Below are positions 39,780-50,327 of a stretch of DNA of 64,000 nucleotides, piece after piece. How positions within the stretch are numbered: the stretch's first letter is position 1; each line of letters opens with the position of its first letter. The notes under the pieces are model-generated. The model worked only from the letters and a program-made list of their open reading frames with translations, was not told the origin of the DNA and made no database searches. The translations under genes and the position numbers were made by a program. This DNA comes from Armatimonadota bacterium (GTDB taxonomy: Bacteria > Armatimonadota > UBA5829): assembly GCA_026392045.1 (NCBI GenBank), contig JAPLCU010000018.1, positions 25,393 through 89,392 on the forward strand, read 5' to 3'.

Positions 39780-40529
39780 CTAGTTGTTCAGTAAATCAGT
39801 TAATGGCCGATATTTACCATCGCTGGGCAACTCTTCCTCTACCACTGTTCCTTTAGCACGATACACCCGGTAACCATGTGCATTCTCCCGTGAGCAAATT
39901 ACTCGAAATGACAAGTCTACTATCTCCACTGCGCAGCAGTTATCGAGCGCTATGGCGACGCCGGGTGTTTTCTTCATCATCTCGTGCAGCTTAGGCCTTC
40001 TGTCCAACTCGACATCGTAATGAGGACAAAGGCCAGCGTTGTGTAGATTCATGCCTCCAACGCGTATCAAGCTCGCATTAGGGTCAGAAAACTTATGGGA
40101 ATCTGAACACCCGAATCGGAACCAACATATAGCGCCTGAGCTAAGACCTGACAAAACAATCCCCTTGTCCCACGCATTGCGAAGAACCTCATCTACACCC
40201 AAGCGGCGCCAGATACGCATCATCCGCGCTGTATTACCCCCACCGACATAAACTATATCCGACCCAAGAATCTTCTCTTCTATTTCCTGCTTGCCAGGTT
40301 TTGCATTAATCAGATGCAGTACGTCTGTATTGCAGCCCAGGCCCTCACCAAAATGCTTTCGAAAACAGTCAAAATACATATCGGAGTCCCCACTAGCCGT
40401 AGGTAGTAACATTGCTTTCGGTTTAGATTTGCCAGTAAGTGCAATGATTTTTCGGTCGATCTCAGTTGTCTCTATTGGGTAGCCGGGTCTGCCTATCTCA
40501 CCCCCGCCAATAGCAACCAGCTTTCGCAT
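39780..40529 (-). CDS. Peptidase E (S51)-like / type 1 glutamine amidotransferase-like protein
   Basis: MRKLVAIGGGEIG, VYVGGGNTARMMRIW, GLSSGAICWF. Confidence 0.85.
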   Translation of the reverse strand: MRKLVAIGGGEIGRPGYPIETTEIDRKIIALTGKSKPKAMLLPTASGDSDMYFDCFRKHFGEGLGCNTDVLHLINAKPGKQEIEEKILGSDIVYVGGGNTARMMRIWRRLGVDEVLRNAWDKGIVLSGLSSGAICWFRFGCSDSHKFSDPNASLIRVGGMNLHNAGLCPHYDVELDRRPKLHEMMKKTPGVAIALDNCCAVEIVDLSFRVICSRENAHGYRVYRAKGTVVEEELPSDGKYRPLTDLLNN

Positions 40530-40732
40530 TTGATGATCCTCCAAAATGTGGCATATCCTTTGACTTCGCAATTGAATGCTGCGGGAACTCTTGATTGTGC
40601 TAAATTTAAAACTCTGAGATTTCAGCCGTTTCCGCAGCATACAAGGACTCGCCACCTTCGGTGGCGGCATCGGCAGCAGGCTACCGATGCAACCAAGCCC
40701 TCCATTCCGGGCTTTCCGCTTTCAGCTTTCAG

Positions 40733-42457
40733 CTACTCTCTATACTTATTCGTGATCGGTAGTCTTCTATCTCTTCCAAAAGCCTTCGGGGTGATTTTGA
40801 TGCCTGGCGCAGCTTGGCGGCGTTTGTATTCATTTCGGTCGATCATACGGACTATGCGGCGGACGGTTTCTTCATCGAAGCCGAGGGCAACGATTTCGCG
40901 CACGCTGCGGTCTTCCTGCACGTAGGCCTCTATGATTGGGTCAAGTATATCATACGGCGGCAGGGTGTCTTGGTCGGTTTGGTCGGGTTTCAGCTCGGCG
41001 GAGGGCGGGCGAGTGATGATGCTTTCAGGGATCACCGGGCTGATCGAATTGCGATAATTCGACAGCCTGTAGACAAGCGTTTTCGGCACATCTTTGATCA
41101 CTGCAAAACCGCCCGCCATATCGCCGTAAAGGGTCGAGTATCCGCAGGCTATTTCGCTCTTATTTCCCGTGGTGAGGACCAGCGAGCCGAATTTGTTCGA
41201 GAGCGCCATCAGGAAGTTGCCGCGAATCCTTGCCTGTAGATTTTCCTCGGCCACCCCTGGCTCTGTCCCTTGAAAGACTTCGGCCAGCGATATGTTATAC
41301 GCATCAAATACATCAGAAATCGGGATGAAGCCGCAGCGAATTCCCAGATTTTTGGATATAACTTCGGCATCTGATTGCGTTGCTTCCGATGAATAAATGG
41401 ACGGCATAATGAGCGCTCTGACGCGCTCGGCTCCGAGCGCGTCGCACGCAATGCATGCCGTGAGAGCGGAATCTATACCGCCGCTCATACCCAGAACCAC
41501 TTCCTTGAAGCCGTTTTTCTCGACATAGTCCCGTGCGCCCGTTACCAGGGCTGCGTAAATCTCTTCAAGTTCACCTGGAGGCTCGGACGATATGGAAAGA
41601 TCGCCTTTTTTGGCCGTGGTTTCTACCGGATCGAGCTTTATCTGAGGAACTTCGACCATCCCAGCGATCTCCCGCCTGACCTTTCTTCGCCTCGGGTCAA
41701 CAAGCCTCTGGTGGCCAACCAGCGAGAGGTCTACATCCACAATTGCGAGCTGCTCCTCAAATGCCTTGCATCGAAAGATCACGTCGCCCGTGGGGCTAAA
41801 AATCAGCGATTGACCGTCGAAAACCAACTCGTCCTGGCCGCCGACCGCATTCACATACGCAATCGCGCAGGAGTTGTCGCTTGCGCGGGTTCCCAGCATG
41901 CGTTCGCGATAACGCCATTTGCCCGCATGGAACGGCGAGGCATTGATATCAATAATCAGCTCCGCGCCGCCCATAAGCGCCTGCATAGTGTGCGGCCCGG
42001 CAGCATACCATGCGTCTTCGCACACTTCAACGCCGAAAGTCGTATGACCGAGAGTATAGACCTGCGCCTTGGTACCCGCCTGGAAGTAGCGGTTTTCATC
42101 AAAAACGCCATAATTCGGCAGGAAGAACTTGTGCTGCACCCCTACCATGCGGCCGTTGTGGAGAACCCCAGCGGCGTTGTAGATATCTTTATCGATATCC
42201 ACGAAACCCACTATTGCAGTGATGCCGCTCGTCGCGGCGGCGATCTGGTTGATGGCATCCAGGTTAGATTCCACGAAGCCTTGTTTCAGGAGAAGGTCTT
42301 CGGGCGGATATCCGGTCACCGCCAGCTCTGGAAACGCGACAATATCAGCGCCCCGCTCTCTAGCGCTGGAAATACTCTCGATAATCTTTTTCGTATTCCC
42401 CTCGATATCCCCTACCGCAAGATTTAGCTGCGCCAGAGCCAGGCGCAGAGTATGCAT
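40733..42457 (-). CDS. nadE: Glutamine-dependent NAD+ synthetase
   Basis: Nitrilase domain (FPELAVTGYPPEDLL, GVEVCEDAWY) plus synthetase (LGMSGGIDSALTACIA); start placed at MHTLRLALAQ. Confidence 0.95.
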   Translation of the reverse strand: MHTLRLALAQLNLAVGDIEGNTKKIIESISSARERGADIVAFPELAVTGYPPEDLLLKQGFVESNLDAINQIAAATSGITAIVGFVDIDKDIYNAAGVLHNGRMVGVQHKFFLPNYGVFDENRYFQAGTKAQVYTLGHTTFGVEVCEDAWYAAGPHTMQALMGGAELIIDINASPFHAGKWRYRERMLGTRASDNSCAIAYVNAVGGQDELVFDGQSLIFSPTGDVIFRCKAFEEQLAIVDVDLSLVGHQRLVDPRRRKVRREIAGMVEVPQIKLDPVETTAKKGDLSISSEPPGELEEIYAALVTGARDYVEKNGFKEVVLGMSGGIDSALTACIACDALGAERVRALIMPSIYSSEATQSDAEVISKNLGIRCGFIPISDVFDAYNISLAEVFQGTEPGVAEENLQARIRGNFLMALSNKFGSLVLTTGNKSEIACGYSTLYGDMAGGFAVIKDVPKTLVYRLSNYRNSISPVIPESIITRPPSAELKPDQTDQDTLPPYDILDPIIEAYVQEDRSVREIVALGFDEETVRRIVRMIDRNEYKRRQAAPGIKITPKAFGRDRRLPITNKYRE

Positions 42458-42566
42458 AGACCGAATTCGCACAACATGCCTCCAAATATTACTTAAGTAT
42501 CCAGAATGCCAAGCCGATAATATAAACAGGAACAGGTTAATAATTCACTCTAGGAAGGTGACAACC

Positions 42567-43052
42567 GTGCCACAAGTAAAAACAAGAAGCCAAGTCAAGA
42601 CTAACAAAAGCGCTGCGGCAAGTCCGGTAATCCAAAGACCGAGCCATCTGGACGCATATGAACTCATTGCAAAAATGCTCGAGCACGAATCCGCCGCGCA
42701 ACATGAAGGTATCGACCTTACATCGGGTCGATTCGAAATGCTCACCGCTTCGGAACAACAATATTACCGCGCCGAGCTCATTGCTGATTATATCAGACTC
42801 AGCGCAGGCAATATGGGCAACAGCCAGGGTTACTTCGACGCCTCTTTAAGCGTATTCTGCAGCAAGGTCTGCGATATGAAGATCCCTTCTCAAGAACTCA
42901 TCGGCACTTATCTTGCGGCCGTTGATATGGCTGACAAAGAAGAAAATTTACATGATGTTCTAGGCCTCAAGGATGCAATCAAACGCACAATGATATTCGT
43001 GTTGCAATCTTGCGTGGCCGAAATGGCGCATCGTGCGAAAATGGCCGCTTAA
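42567..43052 (+). CDS. Hypothetical protein
   Basis: ORF from GTG at 42567 with AGGAAGG upstream; helical composition. Confidence 0.5.
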   Translation: MPQVKTRSQVKTNKSAAASPVIQRPSHLDAYELIAKMLEHESAAQHEGIDLTSGRFEMLTASEQQYYRAELIADYIRLSAGNMGNSQGYFDASLSVFCSKVCDMKIPSQELIGTYLAAVDMADKEENLHDVLGLKDAIKRTMIFVLQSCVAEMAHRAKMAA

Positions 43053-43124
43053 GAGTTATCTGTCATAATAAGTAGAAGTAAGTGTCGATGGTCACTTACG
43101 TCTTTGGTGACATAGCGCTAACCT

Positions 43125-43700
43125 CTATAGCGCCGGAATGAGCACAATAATCTGCTGTTGTTGGGGCAGATTATCCTTTATTACTTCTATTTCTGACACA
43201 TCCGCGATGTTAACATTAGCTTTGCCTCGCAAGAACTCGTCAACATCCGATATCGGAAAGAGACACTTCTCATTGCGATAATGCATGGGGATGATAATTT
43301 TCGCTCCCAACTGCTCTGCAACTTTCTGGGCCTGTTTGGCGTCGATAGTGTAATATCCGCCGACAGGCAGCATTATGACATCCACCGCCCCGATCTCCGT
43401 GTTCTTGCCACGCTCAGCGCCGTGAGCGGCATCGTGGAAAGTCTCAACTCCCAAAAATTCCACCTCATCAGCGCCAAACTTACCATTGCCTTTTATGATC
43501 ATGGGGTTTCCGGGCAGCGTTGAGGTATCACCGTGGTCTCCATGCCCATGGCTGATGGTCACGATATCGACCATCTCTGTGATTTTGCCATAGAAAAGCT
43601 TATCTGGATATTGATCAGGATTAAACGGATCAGTGAGAATTTTAGTTCCCGCAGCCGTGGTGATCAGAAATGACGCATGTCCCATAAATTTTATCTTCAT
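43125..43700 (-). CDS. MBL-fold metal-dependent hydrolase
   Basis: MKIKFMGHASFLITTAAGTKILTDPF, TISHGHGDHGD. Confidence 0.9.
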   Translation of the reverse strand: MKIKFMGHASFLITTAAGTKILTDPFNPDQYPDKLFYGKITEMVDIVTISHGHGDHGDTSTLPGNPMIIKGNGKFGADEVEFLGVETFHDAAHGAERGKNTEIGAVDVIMLPVGGYYTIDAKQAQKVAEQLGAKIIIPMHYRNEKCLFPISDVDEFLRGKANVNIADVSEIEVIKDNLPQQQQIIVLIPAL

Positions 43701-44176
43701 ATCGGCTTCCTTGAGACAGATTTTTTTACAGACGCATTATAGGTCGGATTTCGGTCGGCAGTCAATAGGGCTGCCAAGGAAGGGAGGGAACAGGTTACAG
43801 GGAACAGGGAATAGAAGGGAAGGGAGGAGATGAAGGGAAGGGAGTAGGTATTTCGGGATTTGAGCGCAGCGGAAATCCCGAAACTCTTGTTCGGGGGGAT
43901 TTGCAATCCCGCCCGTAAGTGGCCATCTGGGATCTGTGATCCCCTGCCAACGAAACGCCGCAATAGACCAATAATCCTGTCGAATGATGGCTGGGGCAAT
44001 GGCACAGCATAACCTGGTATAATTACCAGTTTTTCAATAATATTTTCAAATACCCCTTGACAAACCCTCAGAATTAATGAATTATGATAGTGATTGCTTG
44101 ATTGCAATATATTTTGGCTAAAAAGTGGGCGATAGAAACCGCTGGAGCCAAACCACAAAAAAGGAAGGTAGAAAAC

Positions 44177-45169
44177 ATGAAGAAAGTAATGCTTTGCACA
44201 GCAGCCATCGCGCTGCTGGGCTTGGGCGGAATCGCTCAAGCGAACATCACCATCGAAACAGTTGCCATAGGCGATGCCGGGAACGCAGGCGAGCTTTCAG
44301 GCGCGGGTGTGTGCGGCGGTTACGGCCCTGATCGCATATGCGGCTCTGTGGGATACAACTACAACATAGGCAAGTATGAAGTCACCGCTGGGCAATACAC
44401 AGCTTTCCTTAACGCCAAGGCAAATGTATCAGACACCTACGGCCTCTACAATACCTACATGTTCAGCGATACCTACGGCTGCAAAATTGAGCGAACCAGT
44501 GTTACAGGCGGCTACAGCTACACAGTAGATAGCGTCTATGCTAACAGGCCTGTGAACTATGTGAGCTATTGGGATTCCCTGCGATTCGCCAACTGGCTCG
44601 GTAACGGTCAGGGTAATAGCTCCACTGAGACCGGCGCATATACAATTCCCGACGGCTACAATGGAACTGATGGCCGCCTCATCCAGCGCAACACCGGAGC
44701 AACCTGGGCTGTGACAAGCGAAGATGAGTGGTATAAGGCTGCCTACTATAAAAACGGCACATATTCACTATTTGCTAATGGCACAAGCGTTGCGCCGGTT
44801 GCTGGAACAGATGCTAACTGCAATTGGGCTATTGATTCTACCTGGGATGGAACTATCAATGGCGCTCTGGAGCAAAATGGCACTAAAGATATGATGGGCA
44901 ACGTCGAGGAGTGGAACGAGTCTATTGTATACCAGGATGTGAATTACGCTTATCGCGGCCTGCGGGGCGGTTCGTTCGACAACATCTTCTACCTCTTCGA
45001 CGAAAACATCTTCTGCTCCCTCCACTCGTCCACCCGCGGCAACTACAACCGGTATTACGAGAACTACTATATCGGGTTCCGTGTGTCTGAGGTTCCTGAG
45101 CCGTCATCAATCATCGCTTTGTTTGGCGGCTTGACAGGACTTATAGGTTTAAGACGGCGTTACGTATAG
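44177..45169 (+). CDS. PEP-CTERM protein with formylglycine-generating-enzyme/sulfatase-modifying-factor-like domain
   Basis: Signal peptide; YNIGKYEVTAGQYTAFLNA, RLPTE-like EDEWYKAAYY, MMGNVEEWNE, RGLRGGSFDN; C-terminal VPEPSSIIALFGGLTGLIGLRRRYV. Confidence 0.88.
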   Translation: MKKVMLCTAAIALLGLGGIAQANITIETVAIGDAGNAGELSGAGVCGGYGPDRICGSVGYNYNIGKYEVTAGQYTAFLNAKANVSDTYGLYNTYMFSDTYGCKIERTSVTGGYSYTVDSVYANRPVNYVSYWDSLRFANWLGNGQGNSSTETGAYTIPDGYNGTDGRLIQRNTGATWAVTSEDEWYKAAYYKNGTYSLFANGTSVAPVAGTDANCNWAIDSTWDGTINGALEQNGTKDMMGNVEEWNESIVYQDVNYAYRGLRGGSFDNIFYLFDENIFCSLHSSTRGNYNRYYENYYIGFRVSEVPEPSSIIALFGGLTGLIGLRRRYV

Positions 45170-45395
45170 CTTTTGAATCGCGGATGGCGCGAATGTGCGC
45201 GGATTTCGCGAAAGGGGAAGACATTTCGGCGCCAGGGTGTTGTTTCACGCTGACGCCGCGTTCCGCCATCCTGAGGGTCTCGAAGGATGAGCGGTTGATA
45301 ACGCCCCAATTAAGCTATCTCAAAACCCATATCAATAAGCGCGAGGTAGTAAGATTAAAGATGGCAACTTATCATGCTGCTCATCCTTCGAGCGA

Positions 45396-45549
45396 CCTCA
45401 GGATGGCGATGTGTAAGCCTCAGAGTGGCGATGTGTAAGCCTCAGGATGGCGAAGTGTAAGCCTCAGGATGGCGAAGTGTGAGCCTCAGGGTGGCGATGT
45501 GTAAGCCTCAGAGTGGCGATGTGTAAGCCTCAGGGTGGCGAAGTGTGAG
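45396..45549. repeat. Tandem 22-bp repeat, seven units CCTCAGGATGGCGAAGTGTAAG (variants GG/AG, A/T)
   Basis: Seven consecutive units read directly; related to the reverse complement of the 36471 array. Confidence 0.95.
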
Positions 45550-45856
45550 CATTCCCCGTTCGTAAACACACCGGGTTAGAGAATCTCATACTGTTGCTTC
45601 TCGGAAAACCGGTGGGTCTATCCACACAAAAGCGCATAGCCCAAATAGTATATATAAATATCAGGCTGGATTTGTAATCCAGCCTTGTCGTTACCTCTTG
45701 TTTTGATGCATTTTGTCCTGAATTCCAAGCCTATCTCTTGACTGTAGCGAGTAAGCGGGATATACTACAGAGTTAGTAACGTTTGGCTGTGGGTATAATC
45801 ATTTAATGTTTATCTTCCATCCATACTGGCTGGGCCGTGGCACGGAGGACTCTTAT

Positions 45857-46801
45857 ATGGCTTTACGAATTGGTTTCGATATTGGATCAGATACTGTTAA
45901 AACTGTAGCTCTTCAAAGTGATGGGCGAATAGAGGAACTTGGCGTGATATCTGTAAATGGCCAACCTATTCGCAGGGTTATGGAGGGGCTGAAAAAGGTC
46001 CTTGAGCTGCATGGTTCACAGATTGTGGTGTGCGGTGTGACGGGAGCTGGAGCTGCCGCCCTACGCGACCTCATCGGAGCTGACGCCATTCACGAACCAA
46101 ACGCGCTCGCCGCCGCCATAGATAGGCTCTATCCTGAAGTGCGGACAGTAATTGAGATGGGTCGAGAGGCCCAGAAATATCTGCTGTTCGAGCGCGACCC
46201 GCTGAGTGGTCGACTCTTGGTGGAAGACTCGAATCTCGGCAACAAATGCGCCTCGGGCAGCGGTTCGTTTCTGGACCACATGGTCAAGCGGCTCAATTAC
46301 CCGAGCATAGAGGACTTCGCGCAGGTCGCCCTGGAAACGCAGAGCCCCGCGAGCCTTTCCGGGCGATGCGCCGTTTTCACCGAGTCCGACATCACCCACC
46401 TTTATCAAAAAGGCACCCCCCGAGACCGCATTGCTGCAGGCATTCATCAGGCAATCAGCCGCAACTACCGCTCCGCAATTGCGCGCGGCAAGGAGTTTCG
46501 GGACAAGGTCGCGTTCATCGGCGGTGTATCCGAGAACCCGGCCGTGGTGAAATATCTATCAGCAGAATTGGGAATTGGCGCCAGAATGTTTGTGCCGGAG
46601 CATAACCGCACCATGGGCGCAATAGGCGCGGCAATACGCGCAGAGGCGGCAATCGACCTCCAAACTGCTATCGAAAGCCTGGAAGAATATCTAAAGAAGC
46701 CCCTCGAATACCCCGGCTGCAAGCCCATAAAGATGGAACTCTCTGTCATCATGCCGAGGCTTGAGGAGCAGTCTGCCCAACCCCCAACCCCCAACCCCTG
46801 A
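45857..46801 (+). CDS. BadF/BadG/BcrA/BcrD ATPase family (2-hydroxyacyl-CoA dehydratase activase-like), N-terminal half
   Basis: MALRIGFDIGSDTVKTVALQSDG, NKCASGSGSFLDHMVKRL. Confidence 0.88.
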   Translation: MALRIGFDIGSDTVKTVALQSDGRIEELGVISVNGQPIRRVMEGLKKVLELHGSQIVVCGVTGAGAAALRDLIGADAIHEPNALAAAIDRLYPEVRTVIEMGREAQKYLLFERDPLSGRLLVEDSNLGNKCASGSGSFLDHMVKRLNYPSIEDFAQVALETQSPASLSGRCAVFTESDITHLYQKGTPRDRIAAGIHQAISRNYRSAIARGKEFRDKVAFIGGVSENPAVVKYLSAELGIGARMFVPEHNRTMGAIGAAIRAEAAIDLQTAIESLEEYLKKPLEYPGCKPIKMELSVIMPRLEEQSAQPPTPNP

Positions 46802-46815
46802 TCCCCCGCGCAGCG

Positions 46816-49800
46816 TTGGGTGTGGATATAGGCTCCGTGAGCACGAAAGCAGCATTGGTGACGGAAATTGAGGGAAAGTTCGTTGTGCTGGCGCATTATT
46901 ACAGGCGCACCGATGGCGACCCGCTCGCCGCCGTGCGCGATACTTTGGCGAATATCCACTCTCAAATTAAAGCCCAGGGCCTCGAAATTGGCAAGATTTC
47001 GGCGTCAACTACCGGCAGCGGCCGCTATCTGACCGGCGACTATATCGGCGCAGACCTCATCCGAAACGAAATCACGACGCAGGCATCGGGCGCGCTTTCT
47101 TATGCCGACGATGTGGATAGCATTTTTGAAATCGGCGGGCAGGATAGTAAATACATCCGTTTGGATGGCGAGGTAATTATAGATTTCGAGATGAATAAGG
47201 CCTGCGCAGCCGGCACCGGGGCATTTCTTGAGAAGCAGGCGAGCAGGCTTGGGATACCATTGGAAGAGTTCGGTGATGTAGCGCTCAAAAACACCCGTCC
47301 GCCTGATCTCGACTGGACATGCACTGTATTTTCGGAATCTGCGATGGTGTATTACCAGCAAAATAATGTGCCCGTCGAGGACCTCGCCGCAGGTATCTGC
47401 CTTGCGAGCGTAAAAAACTATTTCAACAAGAATATCGGCAGCCGCGAGATAGGCGGCAAAATCGTTTTCCAGGGGGCTGTGGCATTCAACAAGGGCATGG
47501 TTGCCGCTTACGAAACTGTGCTTGGGCGAAAGATAGTTGTGCCGCCGTATCCGCACATCACAGGCGCGGTGGGCGCCGCTCGGCTTGCGTATCTCGCGAA
47601 CCCGGAAGTGAGCACATTCAAAGGCTTCGATCAGATCGCAGAAGCCAATTATGAGATTACTTCGTTTGAATGCAAGGCCTGCGCGAACCGCTGCGATGTG
47701 AACACATTCCAGATGGACAACGGCCCCAAATATTTCTATAACGACCGCTGCGAAAAGTTCAGCGCTGTCCACAAGAAGCGATTGGGCGACCATTTGCCGG
47801 ACCTTTTTGCCGAGCGCGAGCAGATGATGATGGATTCTTATACCAAGAAGGCTCCTGAGGGCGCACCCCGTATCGGCGTGCCGCGCGGCCTAATGTTCTC
47901 GGAGCTTTACCCGCTCTACAATGCGTTTTTGACTGAGCTTGGCTTTGAAGTGGTGCCATCTGACCAGACCAACAAGCGCATCATTGAGATGGGCCTTGAA
48001 GTGGCGATTGGTGAGCCGTGCTTCCCGTTTAAGGTTGCACACGGGCATTATATGGATTTGATCGAGAAGGGCGTGGATATCATATTTGCGCCGCGAATCA
48101 TCTCCACCGAGCAGCCGAATGCCAACCTGAATAAGGCTCAAACCTGTCCATATCTGCAGGCTGCGCCGGATGTCATATCATCTTGCATAGGAGTTACGGA
48201 GCGCGGGATCAGGCATATAGCGCCAAGCTTGCACTTCCAGCGCGGGCGCAAGCATCTGAAGAAAGTGTTTGTGGAGGTTGGCAAGGAACTCGGAAAGAGC
48301 GCGGCGCAGTCTAAGGCGGCGCTTGAGGTTGGTCTTCAGGCATTGAATGACCTCAAGACTCAAGTGGAAAAGCGCGGGGCCGAGGTTCTGCAAAGCATTC
48401 CGCAGGGGCAGATGGCTTTTGTTGTGGTCGGCAGGCCTTACACATTGTGGGACTCTGCGCTGAATATGGACATCGGCAAAAAGATTCAGGATTTGGGCAT
48501 TTTGGCGATTCCGCAGGACTTTTTGCCGCTGGAGACCGCCGACATCTCTGATGTTTGGCCCAACGCCTATTCACGCCAGATTCAGAAAAAGCTCATGGCT
48601 GCGCGTCTGATTCGGCATGATGTCCGCCTGAAGGCGATTGTGTTGACTTACTTCGCGTGTGGGCCGGATTCGTTCGGTAATCAGTTCTTTAAGGACGAGA
48701 TTGGCGAGCCGTGCTACATGATGCAGATAGACGAGCACACCGCCGACGCAGGTGTCATCACTCGCATAGAGGCGTTTTCAGACACGGCAGGCAGGGGGAC
48801 AAATAAGCAGGCCGAGATTATTCGCTCCACAGATGCATCCATTATGGGGCTTAAAGATCGTAAACTTTGGATTCCTTACGCGAATGAGTCCTCCCGAATG
48901 CTCGCGGCCGCGATGCAAGCCTATGGGATTAATGCCGAGGCGCTGCCGCGCTCACCCGACGCCGGTCTCAACCTTGCGCGCAAGGCGATAACCGAAGACG
49001 TCTGCCTGCCCGCGCTCATGACCACCGAGGATATGCTTTATCGGATTGAGCAGCCGGATTTCGACCCTGCCAGGGAAGCATTCTTCCAGGGTAATGCCGA
49101 GGGGCCGTGCAGGTTCGGTATGTATAGTATGCTCCAGCGCCGTATTTTGGACAAGTTTGGGCATCAGAACGCAGATATAGTTACGCTCGGCAGCATCAAC
49201 GTGCATGGCGGCCTCGGGACTATGTTCGCTCTGATCGTGTGGGATGCGATTATGACCCATGATCTGCTTTTCAAGATGCTCCAGCGCACCCGCCCATATC
49301 AAATTCACAAGGGCGACGCGGAGGCTGTATTTGAGAATTGCATGCAAATGCTGATTGCGATGATGCCCGATCACAAGAAGAGGGTCGAAGCCAATAAACT
49401 CTCTGTGCTTTTGAACACGAAGCACCTTGAGGAGTTCGAAGAGCTTCTGCGCCGCGCTCAGGAAGACTTCGAGCGAATTCCCAAGAGGCGCGAAGAGAGA
49501 CCGCTGGTGGGTGTGGTCGGTGAGTTCTATGTGAGGCTTCACAATGGCGCCAATCAAGATATTATCAAGAAACTTGAAGCCGACGGAGCCGAAACTTGGC
49601 TCGCCCCGATGACGGAGTTCTTCGCCTACGCGAACTTCATAGGCAAGACTCTATCCGCAGACCGCCTCAAAGACTGCCCAATCACCATTGATGAGCTCAA
49701 AACATACGGCGCCGGTTGGATGAACACCAGGCTCGCGGCCAAGGACGAACACGCGCTATATCACGCCGCGAAGCCGTTCCTGGATGGCTATGATGATATC

Positions 49801-50154
49801 GGCCCGGCTGAAGTTATCCAGAAAGGCTCGAAATACGTGAACTATAACTTCGGCGGCGAGTGTATATGCTCTATGGGCAAGAGCGAGGATTTCGCCAACA
49901 GAGGCCTCGCGGGCATCGTGAGCGTTATTCCGTTCAACTGCATGCCTGGCAATACCGTGACAGCTCTCAGCCACGAGCTGCGCCGCCGCCACAGCAATAT
50001 ACCGTTCCTGAACCTCGACTACGATGGCTTCATAGACTCCAGCCGCGACGCGAAGATAGTCAACTTCATGTGGCAGGTCAAGGAGCGTTATGAGGGCCAG
50101 AAATCAGCCGAGCGCGAAGCTGCTGATTTGGCTGTGGTCAGTTCTGAATTATGA
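46816..50154 (+). CDS. Acyl-CoA dehydratase activase + DUF2229 + HgdB-like dehydratase domains
   Basis: LGVDIGSVSTKAALV, FEIGGQDSKYI, NKACAAGTGAFLEKQASRL, PRGLMFSELYPLYNAFLTELGFEV; TTG start inferred. Confidence 0.9.
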   Translation: MGVDIGSVSTKAALVTEIEGKFVVLAHYYRRTDGDPLAAVRDTLANIHSQIKAQGLEIGKISASTTGSGRYLTGDYIGADLIRNEITTQASGALSYADDVDSIFEIGGQDSKYIRLDGEVIIDFEMNKACAAGTGAFLEKQASRLGIPLEEFGDVALKNTRPPDLDWTCTVFSESAMVYYQQNNVPVEDLAAGICLASVKNYFNKNIGSREIGGKIVFQGAVAFNKGMVAAYETVLGRKIVVPPYPHITGAVGAARLAYLANPEVSTFKGFDQIAEANYEITSFECKACANRCDVNTFQMDNGPKYFYNDRCEKFSAVHKKRLGDHLPDLFAEREQMMMDSYTKKAPEGAPRIGVPRGLMFSELYPLYNAFLTELGFEVVPSDQTNKRIIEMGLEVAIGEPCFPFKVAHGHYMDLIEKGVDIIFAPRIISTEQPNANLNKAQTCPYLQAAPDVISSCIGVTERGIRHIAPSLHFQRGRKHLKKVFVEVGKELGKSAAQSKAALEVGLQALNDLKTQVEKRGAEVLQSIPQGQMAFVVVGRPYTLWDSALNMDIGKKIQDLGILAIPQDFLPLETADISDVWPNAYSRQIQKKLMAARLIRHDVRLKAIVLTYFACGPDSFGNQFFKDEIGEPCYMMQIDEHTADAGVITRIEAFSDTAGRGTNKQAEIIRSTDASIMGLKDRKLWIPYANESSRMLAAAMQAYGINAEALPRSPDAGLNLARKAITEDVCLPALMTTEDMLYRIEQPDFDPAREAFFQGNAEGPCRFGMYSMLQRRILDKFGHQNADIVTLGSINVHGGLGTMFALIVWDAIMTHDLLFKMLQRTRPYQIHKGDAEAVFENCMQMLIAMMPDHKKRVEANKLSVLLNTKHLEEFEELLRRAQEDFERIPKRREERPLVGVVGEFYVRLHNGANQDIIKKLEADGAETWLAPMTEFFAYANFIGKTLSADRLKDCPITIDELKTYGAGWMNTRLAAKDEHALYHAAKPFLDGYDDIGPAEVIQKGSKYVNYNFGGECICSMGKSEDFANRGLAGIVSVIPFNCMPGNTVTALSHELRRRHSNIPFLNLDYDGFIDSSRDAKIVNFMWQVKERYEGQKSAEREAADLAVVSSEL

Positions 50155-50327
50155 ATTATGAATTATGAATTGGGGAAGGGCGCTTCTGCATCGTCCGAAT
50201 GCGACGTGTAAGCAGCTACAAGGCTCGGCGGGAGCCTCGCCCTCCCCGTCACTTACCGGCAGTGAGCTCTATTGGCCCAAGGCCTTTATCAGGCCCTGGG
50301 CGATGCATATATGTACGCCTAAGCGCA

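Noticed and set aside
40530-40670. N-terminal extension of the peptidase E-like ORF
   Set aside because: Encoded in repeat sequence; MRKLVAIGGGEIG at 40529 is the expected start.
42219-42566. N-terminal extension of the 42219..43052 ORF
   Set aside because: Overlaps nadE on the other strand; GTG at 42567 with an RBS is the better start.
45396-45549. Possible CRISPR array
   Set aside because: Contiguous 22-bp tandem units without unique spacers.
47005-47793. 262-aa minus-strand ORF
   Set aside because: Antisense to the activase/dehydratase gene.
48952-49557. 201-aa minus-strand ORF
   Set aside because: Antisense to the activase/dehydratase gene.
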